From Pseudomonas taetrolens (GTDB taxonomy: Bacteria; Pseudomonadota; Gammaproteobacteria; Pseudomonadales; Pseudomonadaceae), in NCBI RefSeq assembly GCF_900475285.1, contig NZ_LS483370.1:3424001-3488000 (forward strand): 64,000 nucleotides of DNA, in the 5' to 3' direction. Below are positions 28,155-38,057 of the stretch, in pieces. Positions within the stretch are counted from its first letter, which is position 1. Every line of letters starts with the position of its first letter. Below the pieces are notes generated by a model that was not told where the DNA came from, ran no database searches, and saw nothing but the letters and a program-made list of their open reading frames with translations. A program made the translations under genes and the position numbers.

Positions 28155-29420
28155 ATGCGCGTGATGAAGTGGAGCATGATCGCCCTGGCTGTTTCAGCCG
28201 GCACAACTCAGTTCGCAATGGCTTCGTCTCAGGACGAATCCAAAGGTTTCATTGAAGACAGCTCGCTGACTTCCAAAACCCGCATGCTGTACATGAATCG
28301 CGACTTCCGCAACGGTGCGGGCAATATTGCAAAACCAGGCGGCGGCTTTAAAAGCGGCTACCGTGAATCCTGGGGTCTGAGCGAGCTGCTCAACTACGAG
28401 TCCGGCTTCACTCAAGGCACTATTGGCGTGGGTGTTGATGCGTTCGCCATGGGCACAGTACGCCTGGACGGCGGCGGTGGCCGCGCAGGTAACGGTCTGT
28501 TCGCCACCAACAGCGACGGCTCCCCGGAAGACACTCAGTCCAAGGCTGGCGGTGCGGTGAAAATGCGCTTGTCCGACACCGTTCTGAAATACGGTAACCA
28601 GTTCGTTGCCAGCCCGGTTCTCTCCACGGACGACAGCCGCCTGCTGCCTGAAGTCGCTACCGGCACCTTGCTCACCAGCAAGGAAATCGAAGGCCTGGAA
28701 CTGAGCGCAGGCCGTTTCACCGGCATGAGCTCGCAGACCGGCATGTACCACGACAGCCTGCATATGACGTCGGCAAACATTGCCGGTGCGACCTACCAGT
28801 TCACTGACAACCTGGTCGGTGGCGTGGCCGCATCCGATGTTGAAGACTACTTCAAGAAGCAATACGCCAACCTGAACTACACCCTGCCTATCAACGACTC
28901 CCAAGCCCTGAACTTCGACTTCAACGGCTACCGGACTTCGAGCGAAGGCAAGGAACTGGCAGGCGACGTTGACAACAAAATCTGGAGTCTGGCAGCTGCG
29001 TATAGCCTTGGCGCCCACAAGTTCACCATCGCTCACCAGCGCTCCAGCGGTGACAGCGGCTACTACTATGGCGTTGACGGCGGCGGCACCATCTTCCTCG
29101 CCAACTCCGTGCAGTACTCCGACTTTAACGGCAAGGACGAGCGTTCATGGCAAGGTCGCTACGACCTGAACATGGCCAGCTACGGCGTTCCAGGCCTGAG
29201 CTTCATGGCTCGCTACGTGAAGGGTGACAACATTTCCACAAGCGAAGGCGAAGGCAAAGAGCACGAGTTCAACTTCGAAAGCAAATACGTCATGCAGGAA
29301 GGCCCGGCCAAAGACCTGTCTTTCCGCCTGCGTAGCGCGATTTATCGTACTACCAGCAACTACGGTACAGACACCAACGACGTTCGCGTCATCGTTGAGT
29401 ACCCATTGAACATCTTTTAA
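28155..29420 (+). CDS. OprD-family outer-membrane porin, OprE-like
   Basis: Outer-membrane 18-strand porin of 421 residues. A signal peptide (MRVMKWSMIALAVSAGTTQ, cleavage near AMAS) is followed by DESKGFIEDSSLTSKTRMLY, RDFRNGAGN and later GRFTGMSSQTGMYHDSL, all typical of the OprD family; the terminal Phe of PLNIF is the usual assembly signal. The sequence start resembles OprE of P. aeruginosa, a porin reported as anaerobically induced. AAGGAG is 10 nt upstream of the ATG. Highly biased codons suggest abundance. Substrate not predictable. Confidence 0.9.
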   Translation: MRVMKWSMIALAVSAGTTQFAMASSQDESKGFIEDSSLTSKTRMLYMNRDFRNGAGNIAKPGGGFKSGYRESWGLSELLNYESGFTQGTIGVGVDAFAMGTVRLDGGGGRAGNGLFATNSDGSPEDTQSKAGGAVKMRLSDTVLKYGNQFVASPVLSTDDSRLLPEVATGTLLTSKEIEGLELSAGRFTGMSSQTGMYHDSLHMTSANIAGATYQFTDNLVGGVAASDVEDYFKKQYANLNYTLPINDSQALNFDFNGYRTSSEGKELAGDVDNKIWSLAAAYSLGAHKFTIAHQRSSGDSGYYYGVDGGGTIFLANSVQYSDFNGKDERSWQGRYDLNMASYGVPGLSFMARYVKGDNISTSEGEGKEHEFNFESKYVMQEGPAKDLSFRLRSAIYRTTSNYGTDTNDVRVIVEYPLNIF

Positions 29421-29456
29421 TTACGGCCTTAGAGCATAATCACAAGTCCGGTTCAA

Positions 29457-29496
29457 TAAAAAGCCACGCCCTTGCATAAGGTGCGTGGCTTTTTTA
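29457..29496 (+). terminator. Terminator of the porin gene
   Basis: AAGCCACGC (29461-29469) pairs with GCGTGGCTT (29483-29491), followed by a T-tract to 29496. Confidence 0.9.
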
Positions 29497-29610
29497 TGCC
29501 TGCGTGATCGATGCAGATATATAGCAAGCTAACCAACTAACTTTAATGCAAGTAATTATCAGTATGGATTATTGCTTTGCGACCGGCTTGTTTCACTGAA
29601 AGCAAAAACA

Positions 29611-29636
29611 ATTAAAGGGGCCGCGGCCCCTTTAAT
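29611..29636. terminator. 26-nt perfect palindrome, probable mscS terminator
   Basis: The segment is perfectly self-complementary: ATTAAAGGGGCCG followed by its exact reverse complement. It lies 56 nt after the mscS stop codon. The outer A/T bases would give short U-tracts on either strand. It could be a weak terminator or a protein-binding site. Confidence 0.6.
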
Positions 29637-29691
29637 TTGCATACCCACTAACTTTGTTAATGAGAGGTTGCTCGTAGCGCTACCTCATGGC

Positions 29692-30534
29692 TTATTGCGC
29701 GGCAGCTTCCTGAACCATGCGAATCACACGCTGCGGAAAAGGAATATCAACACCTGCCGCCTTCAAGCGATCACGAGAGCGTTCGTTGAACATGAACAGC
29801 ACATCCCAGTAATCCGGGGTGCTCACCCAAACACGCAGCGACACGGTGATTGCACTGTCGCCCAAAGCCGTCACGACTGCGACAGGCTCAGGATCCTTCA
29901 GTACGCGCGGATCATCGGCCAACGTCAGCAGCACTTCACGTACCTTTTGCAGGTCCGCGTCGTAATCCACACCCACATCGAACACCACTTTGCGCGTCGG
30001 CTGACGGTTGTAGTTAGTGATGATGCCGTTGGACAGATTGCCGTTCGGTACGATGACGGTTTTATTGTCACCGGTGCGTAGCACCGTGTGAAAAATCTGA
30101 ATGCTGTCAACGGTCCCGCTCACACCCTGGGCTTCGATCCAGTCACCGATCTTGAACGGACGGAACAACAGAATCAGCACCCCGCCTGCAAAGTTTGCCA
30201 GGCTACCCTGCAACGCCAGGCCAATGGCCAGGCCTGCCGCACCAATGGCTGCCACGAACGACGTCGTCTGGATGCCGATCATTGAAGCGACGCTGACCAC
30301 CAGCAATATCTTGAGGATGATATTGGCCAGGTTACTGATAAAGCCTTGCAGAGCCTGATCAGCCTTTCTCAGCGCCAGCAAATGAGCCAGCTTGGAGGTC
30401 ACCCGATTGATCAACCACCAGCCTATTGCCAGCGTGACCAACGCCAGCAAAACACGGCTGCCGTATTCCATGATCATCGGAATCCAGGCCTCTGAGGCCT
30501 TGATCAGTTGATCGACTTCAGTGTTCAAATCCAT
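29692..30534 (-). CDS. Small-conductance mechanosensitive channel, MscS family
   Basis: Inner-membrane channel of 280 residues, close in length to E. coli MscS (286). Three transmembrane helices (about 20-45, 68-90 and 92-115); the pore-lining TM3 is Gly/Ala rich (GAAGLAIGLALQGSLANFAGG), followed by the beta domain motif RPFKIGDWIEAQGVSGTV and IVPNGNLSNGIITNY. Opens on membrane tension during hypo-osmotic shock. AAGGAG is 6 nt before the ATG. Confidence 0.95.
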   Translation of the reverse strand: MDLNTEVDQLIKASEAWIPMIMEYGSRVLLALVTLAIGWWLINRVTSKLAHLLALRKADQALQGFISNLANIILKILLVVSVASMIGIQTTSFVAAIGAAGLAIGLALQGSLANFAGGVLILLFRPFKIGDWIEAQGVSGTVDSIQIFHTVLRTGDNKTVIVPNGNLSNGIITNYNRQPTRKVVFDVGVDYDADLQKVREVLLTLADDPRVLKDPEPVAVVTALGDSAITVSLRVWVSTPDYWDVLFMFNERSRDRLKAAGVDIPFPQRVIRMVQEAAAQ

Positions 30535-30580
30535 TTATCTCTCCTTCTACCGAAACCCGGCATATCATTTATTCAGCGAG

Positions 30581-30607
30581 ACGATTGAGCGGATAACGCT
30601 CAATCGT
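30581..30607. repeat. Perfect 11-bp hairpin between yajQ and mscS
   Basis: ACGATTGAGCG (30581-30591) and CGCTCAATCGT (30597-30607) with a 5-nt loop. A second hairpin TCGCGTC/GACGCGA lies at 30670-30688. No clear U-tract follows on the minus strand, so yajQ-mscS readthrough is possible. Confidence 0.55.
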
Positions 30608-30711
30608 TTCTGCATTACCCGGGAAATACGGACGCCGATGCTGGCCATAGGTTCCCGCAGCCCCCTTAGTCGCGTCATTACGACGCGAAAGGACTGCTTA
30701 AGCCCCCGTGA

Positions 30712-31197
30712 TCAGTCGCGGAAGTTGTTGAATTGCAGCGGCAGGTCGAAGGTCTTGGCGCGCAAGGCAGCGATTGCCTCTTGCAGGTCATCACGTTTCT
30801 TGCCGGTGATGCGCACCTGCTCACCCTGAATGGCAGCCTGGACCTTGAGCTTGGCATCTTTGACATGAGCGACGATCTTCTTCGCCATCTCTTTATCAAT
30901 GCCTTCTTTAAGCACGGCTTCCTGCTTCATCAGCTTGCCTGACGCGTAAGCGTCCTTGACCTCAAGGCACTGAACGTCGATCTTGCGCTTGACCAATGCC
31001 AGCTTGAGGATCTCGATCATTGCTTCCAGCTGGAAGTCAGCTTCAGCAGTCAGGTTCACCGTCAGGTCCTTCTCTTTGAACTCAAAAGAGCCCTTGCCCT
31101 TGAGGTCATAACGGCGATCCAGTTCCTTGACGGCGTTTTCGACGGCGTTGGTGACTTCGTGCTTGTCCAGTTCGGATACCACGTCGAACGACGGCAT
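30712..31197 (-). CDS. yajQ: YajQ family nucleotide-binding protein
   Basis: Protein of 161 residues, standard YajQ length, starting [19 protein letters not shown] and containing [27 protein letters not shown] and the end PLQFNNFRD. YajQ proteins bind nucleotides and tRNA; the Xanthomonas and Pseudomonas members are reported as cyclic-di-GMP effectors interacting with a LysR regulator. GGAG is 8 nt before the ATG. Confidence 0.95.
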   Translation of the reverse strand: MPSFDVVSELDKHEVTNAVENAVKELDRRYDLKGKGSFEFKEKDLTVNLTAEADFQLEAMIEILKLALVKRKIDVQCLEVKDAYASGKLMKQEAVLKEGIDKEMAKKIVAHVKDAKLKVQAAIQGEQVRITGKKRDDLQEAIAALRAKTFDLPLQFNNFRD

Positions 31198-31281
31198 GTG
31201 ATTTTCTCCAATAGTAAAAGGGCACGCTCAACACAGATGGAGCGCGCCTGGCCTGACAGTTAAAATGCGCGGGCATTATAG

Positions 31282-32280
<999 letters not shown>

Positions 32281-32326
32281 GGCCCGCGCTACCCTGAAGG
32301 CGTGTTCCTCTTTATGCGGCCATCCC

Positions 32327-34363
32327 ATGCCCTTGCGCCAGCGCCTTGAAAACCTGCCGGTCGGCCAGAAGTTGCTGGCCGCCCTCCTTGTGCTGCTGAC
32401 AACGGTCCTGCTCGTGGCCAATTTGACGTTTATCAGCGTGGCTTACTGGATTTCCCATGAAAGTACCGCCCCGCAAGCCTTGCAGACCCTGGGCAGGCTG
32501 ACTTCAAATCCAGCCCTTGTCACCAGAGCGCTGAACAGCCCCGAAGACGCCAACGCCTTGCTCAAAGAAATCGGCAGCTATGCCCCTCTGCGGGCCGCGG
32601 CCATTTATGACAGTAACGGCGAGCGATTGGCGCAGTTGCAACAGGGTGAGCACCTGCACCTCCCCAAGCACTATCACCAGATTGAAGCCTGGCGCCTGAC
32701 GGAGTTACGCAGCAATCACCTCACCCCCCTGCTCAACGGCGACCAGCCCCCCGGACACTTGTTGTTGGTAGCCAGCAGTGAACTGCCCACCGCGTTTTAT
32801 ACCGGCACATTCGCTGCGAGCCTGGGAATACTGGTCTTCAGCGTTTTACTGTGGTTTGCCGTGGCCCGGCAGATCAAGCGCCTGATTACCCAGCCTATCC
32901 ATCGACTTGAGGAACTGTCTCGCCAGGTCACCCGGGAAGAGAACTACGCCTTGCGCGCCGCTCCCGGCAATAACGATGAAATCGGTAACCTGGCAGAAGC
33001 GTTCAATACCATGCTGTCGCGCATTGAAGCGCGCGAACAGGAACTCAAGCGCGCAAGAGACGAAGCCCAAGGGGCTTACGATCAAGCCCAGACATTGGCC
33101 GAAGAAACCCGCCATACCAATCGCAAGCTGGAGAAAGAGGTTCAGGTTCGAAGCAAAATCGAAAAAACCCTCACCGGTTTCCAGAACTATCTGAACTGCA
33201 TCATCGACTCCATGCCCTCGGCCTTGATTGCACTGGACGAGCAGCTTTATGTCACGCAATGGAATCAGGAGGCCAGCACGCTCTCAGGAACGCCGTTGAA
33301 TGAAGCCATGAATCAGTTGATTTACCTCGCCTTTGAGCCGTTGCAACCCTTCGTGCCACAGCTCAAGGACACCATCGCCCACCACCAGGTCACCAAGATC
33401 GAGCGCGTGACCTGGGGCCACGGCGACGAAGCACGGCACTACGCCCTGACGTTCTACCCGCTGATGGGGGGAAGCGGACGCGGGGTAGTGATTCGAATCG
33501 ATGACATTACTCAGCGCCTGTCGATGGAAGACATGATGGTGCAATCAGAAAAGATGCTTTCTGTCGGCGGCCTGGCAGCCGGAATGGCACATGAAATCAA
33601 CAATCCATTGGGCGCCATCCTGCACAACGTGCAAAACATTCGCCGACGCCTGTCGAGCGACCTTCCCAAGAATATCGAGCAGGCGGCACAGGCCGGAATA
33701 GACCTGAATGCCATCAGCCAGTATCTACAGGCGCGAGAAGTGCCGGAGCTGCTCGACGGCATTCAACAGGCTGGCGCCAGAGCCGCTAAAATCGTCACCC
33801 ACATGCTCAGCTTCAGTCGACGCAGCAACCGGCAAATGAGCCCCTGCGACTTATCGGCCCTGATTGATCAAGCCGTGGATATCGCCAGTAATGATTTTGA
33901 CCTGGCCATCGGTTTTGACTTCAAGGGACAAGCCATTACCCGCCAGTTCGACCCGCAACTCGGCCCCGTCCCCGGCATTCCCAACGAGCTGGAACAAGTC
34001 CTGCTCAATCTGCTGAAGAACGCCGCCCAGGCGATTCACCAGCGCCGCGATCCGCACGAGCCAGGGCGGATCATCCTGCGCACAAGACTCAATCCACCCT
34101 GGGCTGAAATACAGGTCGAGGACAATGGCGCCGGCATGCCGGAATACGTGCGCAAACGGATTTTCGAACCCTTTTTTACGACCAAGGAAGTTGGCCAGGG
34201 CACAGGGCTCGGCTTGTCCGTGTCGTACTTCATCATTACCAACAACCATAAAGGCCAAATGGAAGTACAGTCCACCCTTGATCAAGGCACCTGTTTTACC
34301 CTGCGCCTTCCATTGGCCGGTAATCTGATGCATTTACACGAATCAACCACGGTGGAGTTGTAA
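32327..34363 (+). CDS. Membrane sensor histidine kinase (HAMP-PAS-HisKA-HATPase)
   Basis: Protein of 678 residues. Transmembrane helices at about 15-40 and 162-182 enclose a 120-residue periplasmic sensor; then HAMP (about 183-235), a coiled coil, a PAS domain (about 290-400), the H-box GMAHEINNPLG with phospho-acceptor His422, and the ATPase N, G1 and G2 boxes (NLLKNAAQAI, DNGAGMP, GTGLGLS). No receiver domain and no response-regulator gene is adjacent. Its neighbourhood resembles that of PA4398 in P. aeruginosa, reported to influence swarming. Stop codon is 2 nt before the adenosyltransferase ATG. Confidence 0.92.
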   Translation: MPLRQRLENLPVGQKLLAALLVLLTTVLLVANLTFISVAYWISHESTAPQALQTLGRLTSNPALVTRALNSPEDANALLKEIGSYAPLRAAAIYDSNGERLAQLQQGEHLHLPKHYHQIEAWRLTELRSNHLTPLLNGDQPPGHLLLVASSELPTAFYTGTFAASLGILVFSVLLWFAVARQIKRLITQPIHRLEELSRQVTREENYALRAAPGNNDEIGNLAEAFNTMLSRIEAREQELKRARDEAQGAYDQAQTLAEETRHTNRKLEKEVQVRSKIEKTLTGFQNYLNCIIDSMPSALIALDEQLYVTQWNQEASTLSGTPLNEAMNQLIYLAFEPLQPFVPQLKDTIAHHQVTKIERVTWGHGDEARHYALTFYPLMGGSGRGVVIRIDDITQRLSMEDMMVQSEKMLSVGGLAAGMAHEINNPLGAILHNVQNIRRRLSSDLPKNIEQAAQAGIDLNAISQYLQAREVPELLDGIQQAGARAAKIVTHMLSFSRRSNRQMSPCDLSALIDQAVDIASNDFDLAIGFDFKGQAITRQFDPQLGPVPGIPNELEQVLLNLLKNAAQAIHQRRDPHEPGRIILRTRLNPPWAEIQVEDNGAGMPEYVRKRIFEPFFTTKEVGQGTGLGLSVSYFIITNNHKGQMEVQSTLDQGTCFTLRLPLAGNLMHLHESTTVEL

Positions 34364-34365
34364 AC

Positions 34366-34947
34366 ATGGGCTTTCGTTTATCGAAGATTTACACCCGTAC
34401 GGGCGACAAAGGCGAAACCGGACTGGGTGATGGTCGACGCGTGCCGAAGGATCATCCGCGGATTGAAGCCATCGGTGAAGTCGATACACTCAACAGCCAG
34501 GTTGGTGTGTTGCTGGCCGGACTTGCCGAGCACAGCCTGCAGCACCCCGGGCTCAACGAACTGATTGAAGTGCTCGAGCCTTGCCAGCACCGCTTGTTTG
34601 ACCTGGGCGGCGAACTGGCCATGCCAGCGTACCAAGCGCTCGACACCACAGAGATCGAACGCCTGGAAACTGCGATCGATCGCTGGAACGAAGAATTGGG
34701 GCCGCTGGAGAACTTCATTCTGCCCGGCGGCTCAAGCCTGATTGCCCAAGCCCATGTCTGCCGCTGCCTGGCACGCAGCGCCGAACGGCGTTGCCAACAG
34801 CTCAACGCCCAGGAGCCGCTGGCTGGTGTGGGGTTGGCTTATATCAATCGCTTGTCTGACCTGCTATTCGTCGCCGCACGCCTGATCGCCAGACGCCAGG
34901 GAATTGCCGAGATCCTGTGGCAAGCAGCAGCAAAGCCTCAAAGCTGA
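34366..34947 (+). CDS. Cob(I)yrinic acid a,c-diamide adenosyltransferase, PduO type
   Basis: ATP:corrinoid adenosyltransferase of 193 residues that makes adenosylcobalamin. The ATP-binding N terminus IYTRTGDKGETGLGDGRRV and the conserved RRAER-like helix (CLARSAERRCQQL) plus YINRLSDLLFVAARL identify the PduO family. It starts 2 nt after the sensor kinase stop, so the two are almost certainly translated from one message; no cobalamin-dependent enzyme is nearby. Confidence 0.95.
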   Translation: MGFRLSKIYTRTGDKGETGLGDGRRVPKDHPRIEAIGEVDTLNSQVGVLLAGLAEHSLQHPGLNELIEVLEPCQHRLFDLGGELAMPAYQALDTTEIERLETAIDRWNEELGPLENFILPGGSSLIAQAHVCRCLARSAERRCQQLNAQEPLAGVGLAYINRLSDLLFVAARLIARRQGIAEILWQAAAKPQS

Positions 34948-35050
34948 CGGCTGCTACGAGTGGTGTGCAGCCGCTGCTGCAGGCTGCGCACAGGGCCGAA
35001 TAACCTTCAAACCCACGCAGAGCGGCAGCGACTACAGGAGCCCCGTAGAG

Positions 35051-35995
35051 TCATGCCTGTGGCCAGAACGCCCGTATGCCTGCAATACCCTGCGCACCCA
35101 TCGCCCATGCTTGCTGACGATCATCCGGCCCCAGCCCACCGAGCAGAAATACCGGCTTGCTGAAATCAGCGATCAGGTGTTGCACCTGCTCCCAACCCAA
35201 AGGCTCTGCATCGGGATGGGTCTCGGTTGGCAAAACCGGGGACAGGGTGACGAAATCCACGTCCATCTGTTCGGCCAACAACAACTCTTCTGCGTTATGG
35301 CAAGATGCTGCCAGCCAGCGCGTCTTGGGAAAAGGCCGGCCGTTGGGGGCCAATTTGCGCAGTTGCTTGGCGGTCAAATGCCAGCCGGCGGACGGGAAAT
35401 CCCCCAGCCATTCCAGTGGTCCCTTGAGCATCAGTTGCGCCTTGCCGGCACACAAGCCCGTCGCATCTACCGCCAAATCACGGTACTTGGGGTCATAACC
35501 ATTGGGAGCACGCAGCGATACCAGCTTGATCCCGCCTGCAACGGCCTTTTGCAGCCCGCGCAGAAGCTCCGGTGCTTCCAGGCCATCCGGGGTAATCAGG
35601 TACTGATCAGGCAAACGGGCAGCCGCCACTATCGGCTGGTTAGCGGCCGGGAACGCGTAATCCGCCAGCTCGCGCTGAGCAACCCAGGCCAATGGCTGGC
35701 CTTCTGCACCATGGGGTTCGCCCGTGAAGGCCAAAACCTCCCACACATCCAGAAGCACCTGTTTGTCGGGGTAATCATGCTGGACCTTGATCAAGGGCCG
35801 TGCCGCCTCGACGACGATGCCCAGCTCCTCTTTCAGCTCACGACCCAATGCTGCCTCGACCGACTCTCCTGCCTCCACCTTGCCACCGGGAAACTCCCAC
35901 AGGCCGCCCTGGTGCTGGGTGTCGGCGCGACGGGCAATCAGGATCCTGCCATCGACGCCCCGGATAACGGCCGCAGCCACATGAACTCGTTTCAC
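35051..35995 (-). CDS. Nudix hydrolase fused to thiamine-phosphate-synthase-like domain
   Basis: Fusion protein of 314 residues. The N-terminal MutT-type Nudix domain (1-130) has a full Nudix box, GKVEAGESVEAALGRELKEE, and is expected to clean 8-oxo-dGTP. The C-terminal half (about 140-312) is a TIM-barrel like ThiE, with VDFVTLSPVLPTETHPDA and GGLGPDDRQQAWAMGAQGI; the classical ThiE catalytic residues are not all evident. The same fusion is found in P. aeruginosa near argJ and secA. Overlaps the upstream GST gene by 4 nt. Confidence 0.92.
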   Translation of the reverse strand: MKRVHVAAAVIRGVDGRILIARRADTQHQGGLWEFPGGKVEAGESVEAALGRELKEELGIVVEAARPLIKVQHDYPDKQVLLDVWEVLAFTGEPHGAEGQPLAWVAQRELADYAFPAANQPIVAAARLPDQYLITPDGLEAPELLRGLQKAVAGGIKLVSLRAPNGYDPKYRDLAVDATGLCAGKAQLMLKGPLEWLGDFPSAGWHLTAKQLRKLAPNGRPFPKTRWLAASCHNAEELLLAEQMDVDFVTLSPVLPTETHPDAEPLGWEQVQHLIADFSKPVFLLGGLGPDDRQQAWAMGAQGIAGIRAFWPQA

Positions 35996-36624
35996 CCTTG
36001 CACTTCCTCTAATCCGGCCTGTTGCCAGGCTTTAAACGCAGGCCATTGATAAATGGCCTCGACATAAGCTTCATCTTCAGCCGACAGCGCGACTTTGTAA
36101 GTCCGAAGTCGCACAGCAACCGGTGCAAAAAAGGCATCCACCAAGCTCCGCCGACCGAACAGCCAGGGGCCGCTCTCGGTGGCCGCCGCACGGCATTCCG
36201 CCCACAAGGCAGCCATTCGTTCAATGTCGGTCCGGGCCTCCACCGGCATGGGCTCCAGCGCTTCGTCACGCTGCAAGTCAAAGGGTAGATGGCTGCGCAG
36301 GCCGAAAAAACCACTGTGCATTTGCGCACAGGCTGATCGGGCCTGAGCCCGCGCCGCGATATCGGACGGCCATAGTTGCGCCGCCGGGAAGCGCTCGCTC
36401 AGGTATTCCGCAATGGCCAGGGAGTCGGCAATGGTGCCATGCTCAGTCTTCAGCAGCGGAACTTTGCCCGTTGCCGAATGCTGTAGCAGCAACGCTCGGG
36501 TATCGGTCTGCCCCAGCCTGATCATCTGTTCTGTATACGTAACCCCCGCCAAATCCAGCGCCAGCGCGCCACGCAAGGACCAGGATGAGTGTAACTTGTC
36601 GCCAATGATCAGGTGGAAGCTCAT
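35992..36624 (-). CDS. Glutathione S-transferase family protein
   Basis: Protein of 210 residues with an N-terminal thioredoxin fold (LIIGDKLHSSWSLRGALAL, with Ser14/Ser15 as possible catalytic residues; GKVPLLKTEHGTIADSLAIAEYL binds glutathione) and an all-helical C-terminal domain. Resembles the maleylacetoacetate-isomerase/YfcF-like group. Coupled to the Nudix fusion gene (ATGA overlap). Substrate unknown. Confidence 0.9.
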   Translation of the reverse strand: MSFHLIIGDKLHSSWSLRGALALDLAGVTYTEQMIRLGQTDTRALLLQHSATGKVPLLKTEHGTIADSLAIAEYLSERFPAAQLWPSDIAARAQARSACAQMHSGFFGLRSHLPFDLQRDEALEPMPVEARTDIERMAALWAECRAAATESGPWLFGRRSLVDAFFAPVAVRLRTYKVALSAEDEAYVEAIYQWPAFKAWQQAGLEEVQG

Positions 36625-36724
36625 AGGAAGGCACCTTCAGTCAACGAGGGAAAGCCGAATGAGACGACAATCACCAGCCGGTCGCGACAGCATCGACTGA
36701 ACGGCCCGTGATTGTCGAGACGAT

Positions 36725-37942
36725 TCAGGTACGGTATTCGGCGTTGATTTTCACGTATTCATGGGACAAATCCGTGGTCCAGATAGTTTCACTGCAGTCG
36801 CCACGACCCAGCTCGATCCGGATCGTGATTTCCTCACGGGCCATCACCGCAGAACCCTGCTCCTCGGTGTAGGTGGCCGCACGGGCACCACCACTGGCAA
36901 TGCACACTTCACCGAGGAATACATCGATCTTGCTCACATCCAGGTTCGGGACACCGGCACGGCCGACAGCGGCGAGAATACGACCCCAGTTGGGATCAGA
37001 GGCAAACAGCGCCGTCTTGATCAGTGGTGAGTGGGCCACGGTGTAACCCACGTCCAGGCATTCCTGATGGTTACCGCCGCCGTTCACTTCCACGGTCACG
37101 AACTTGGTCGCGCCCTCGCCGTCACGCACGATGGCCTGGGCCACTTCCATGCAGACTTCAAGCACGGCCTTTTTCAGGGCAGCGAACAACGGGCCGCTGG
37201 CCTCGGTGATTTCAGGCAGGCTGGTCTTGCCGGTGGCGATCAACATGCAGCAGTCATTGGTCGACGTATCACCATCGATCGTAATGCGGTTGAACGACTT
37301 GTTAGCCCCATCGAGCAACAGGTTTTGCAGCACATCGCGGGAAACCCGGGCATCAGTAGCAATGTAGCCCAGCATGGTTGCCATGTTCGGACGAATCATC
37401 CCGGCACCTTTGCTGATGCCCGTCACGGTGACGGTGATACCGTCGTGCTCAAACTGACGGCTGGCCCCTTTGGGCAGGGTGTCGGTGGTCATGATCCCTG
37501 TAGCGGCCTGGGCCCAGTTGTTTTCCGAGAGGTCGTCCAGCGCTGCTTGCAACGCGCCTTCGATTTTCTCGACCGGCAATGGCTCGCCGATAACACCTGT
37601 GGAGTATGGCAACACGGCGCTGGCATCGACACCGGTCAACTCGGCCAGCTTGGCGCAGGTACGCGTGGCGGCAACCAGCCCGGGCTCACCGGTGCCGGCG
37701 TTGGCATTGCCGGTATTGGTCAGTAGGTAGCGGACTGGCCCCTGAACCCGTTGCTTGGCCAAATTAACCGGTGCTGCGCAAAATGCGTTCAGTGTGAACA
37801 CGCCGGCAACGCTGGAGCCTTCGGCACAGCGCATCACCACCACATCCTTGCGTCCTGGACGCTTGATGCCCGCTGATGCAATGCCAAGTTCAAAACCGGC
37901 CACCGGGTGCAAAGTGGGCAAAGGACCAAGACCAACAGCCAT
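36725..37942 (-). CDS. argJ: Bifunctional glutamate N-acetyltransferase / amino-acid acetyltransferase ArgJ
   Basis: Arginine-biosynthesis enzyme of 405 residues that recycles the acetyl group from N-acetylornithine to glutamate. It self-cleaves at the conserved Thr of [13 protein letters not shown]. Also visible are [23 protein letters not shown] and [11 protein letters not shown]. Located downstream of secA on the same strand, separated by the secA terminator. Confidence 0.97.
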   Translation of the reverse strand: MAVGLGPLPTLHPVAGFELGIASAGIKRPGRKDVVVMRCAEGSSVAGVFTLNAFCAAPVNLAKQRVQGPVRYLLTNTGNANAGTGEPGLVAATRTCAKLAELTGVDASAVLPYSTGVIGEPLPVEKIEGALQAALDDLSENNWAQAATGIMTTDTLPKGASRQFEHDGITVTVTGISKGAGMIRPNMATMLGYIATDARVSRDVLQNLLLDGANKSFNRITIDGDTSTNDCCMLIATGKTSLPEITEASGPLFAALKKAVLEVCMEVAQAIVRDGEGATKFVTVEVNGGGNHQECLDVGYTVAHSPLIKTALFASDPNWGRILAAVGRAGVPNLDVSKIDVFLGEVCIASGGARAATYTEEQGSAVMAREEITIRIELGRGDCSETIWTTDLSHEYVKINAEYRT

Positions 37943-37996
37943 GATGCGCTCCTAAATAAAATGTGCGCCGTCGAAAGAGGACGGTGAATTCAATGG

Positions 37997-38030
37997 TAAA
38001 ACGCCGCGACGGCTAATGCCGGTCGCGGCG
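37997..38030 (-). terminator. secA terminator
   Basis: On the minus strand CGCCGCGAC (38030-38022) pairs with GTCGCGGCG (38010-38002), followed by TTTTACC. It lies 28 nt after the secA stop. Confidence 0.8.
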
Positions 38031-38057
38031 CAGGTGCTTCAGCAGTTGAAGCGGGCT

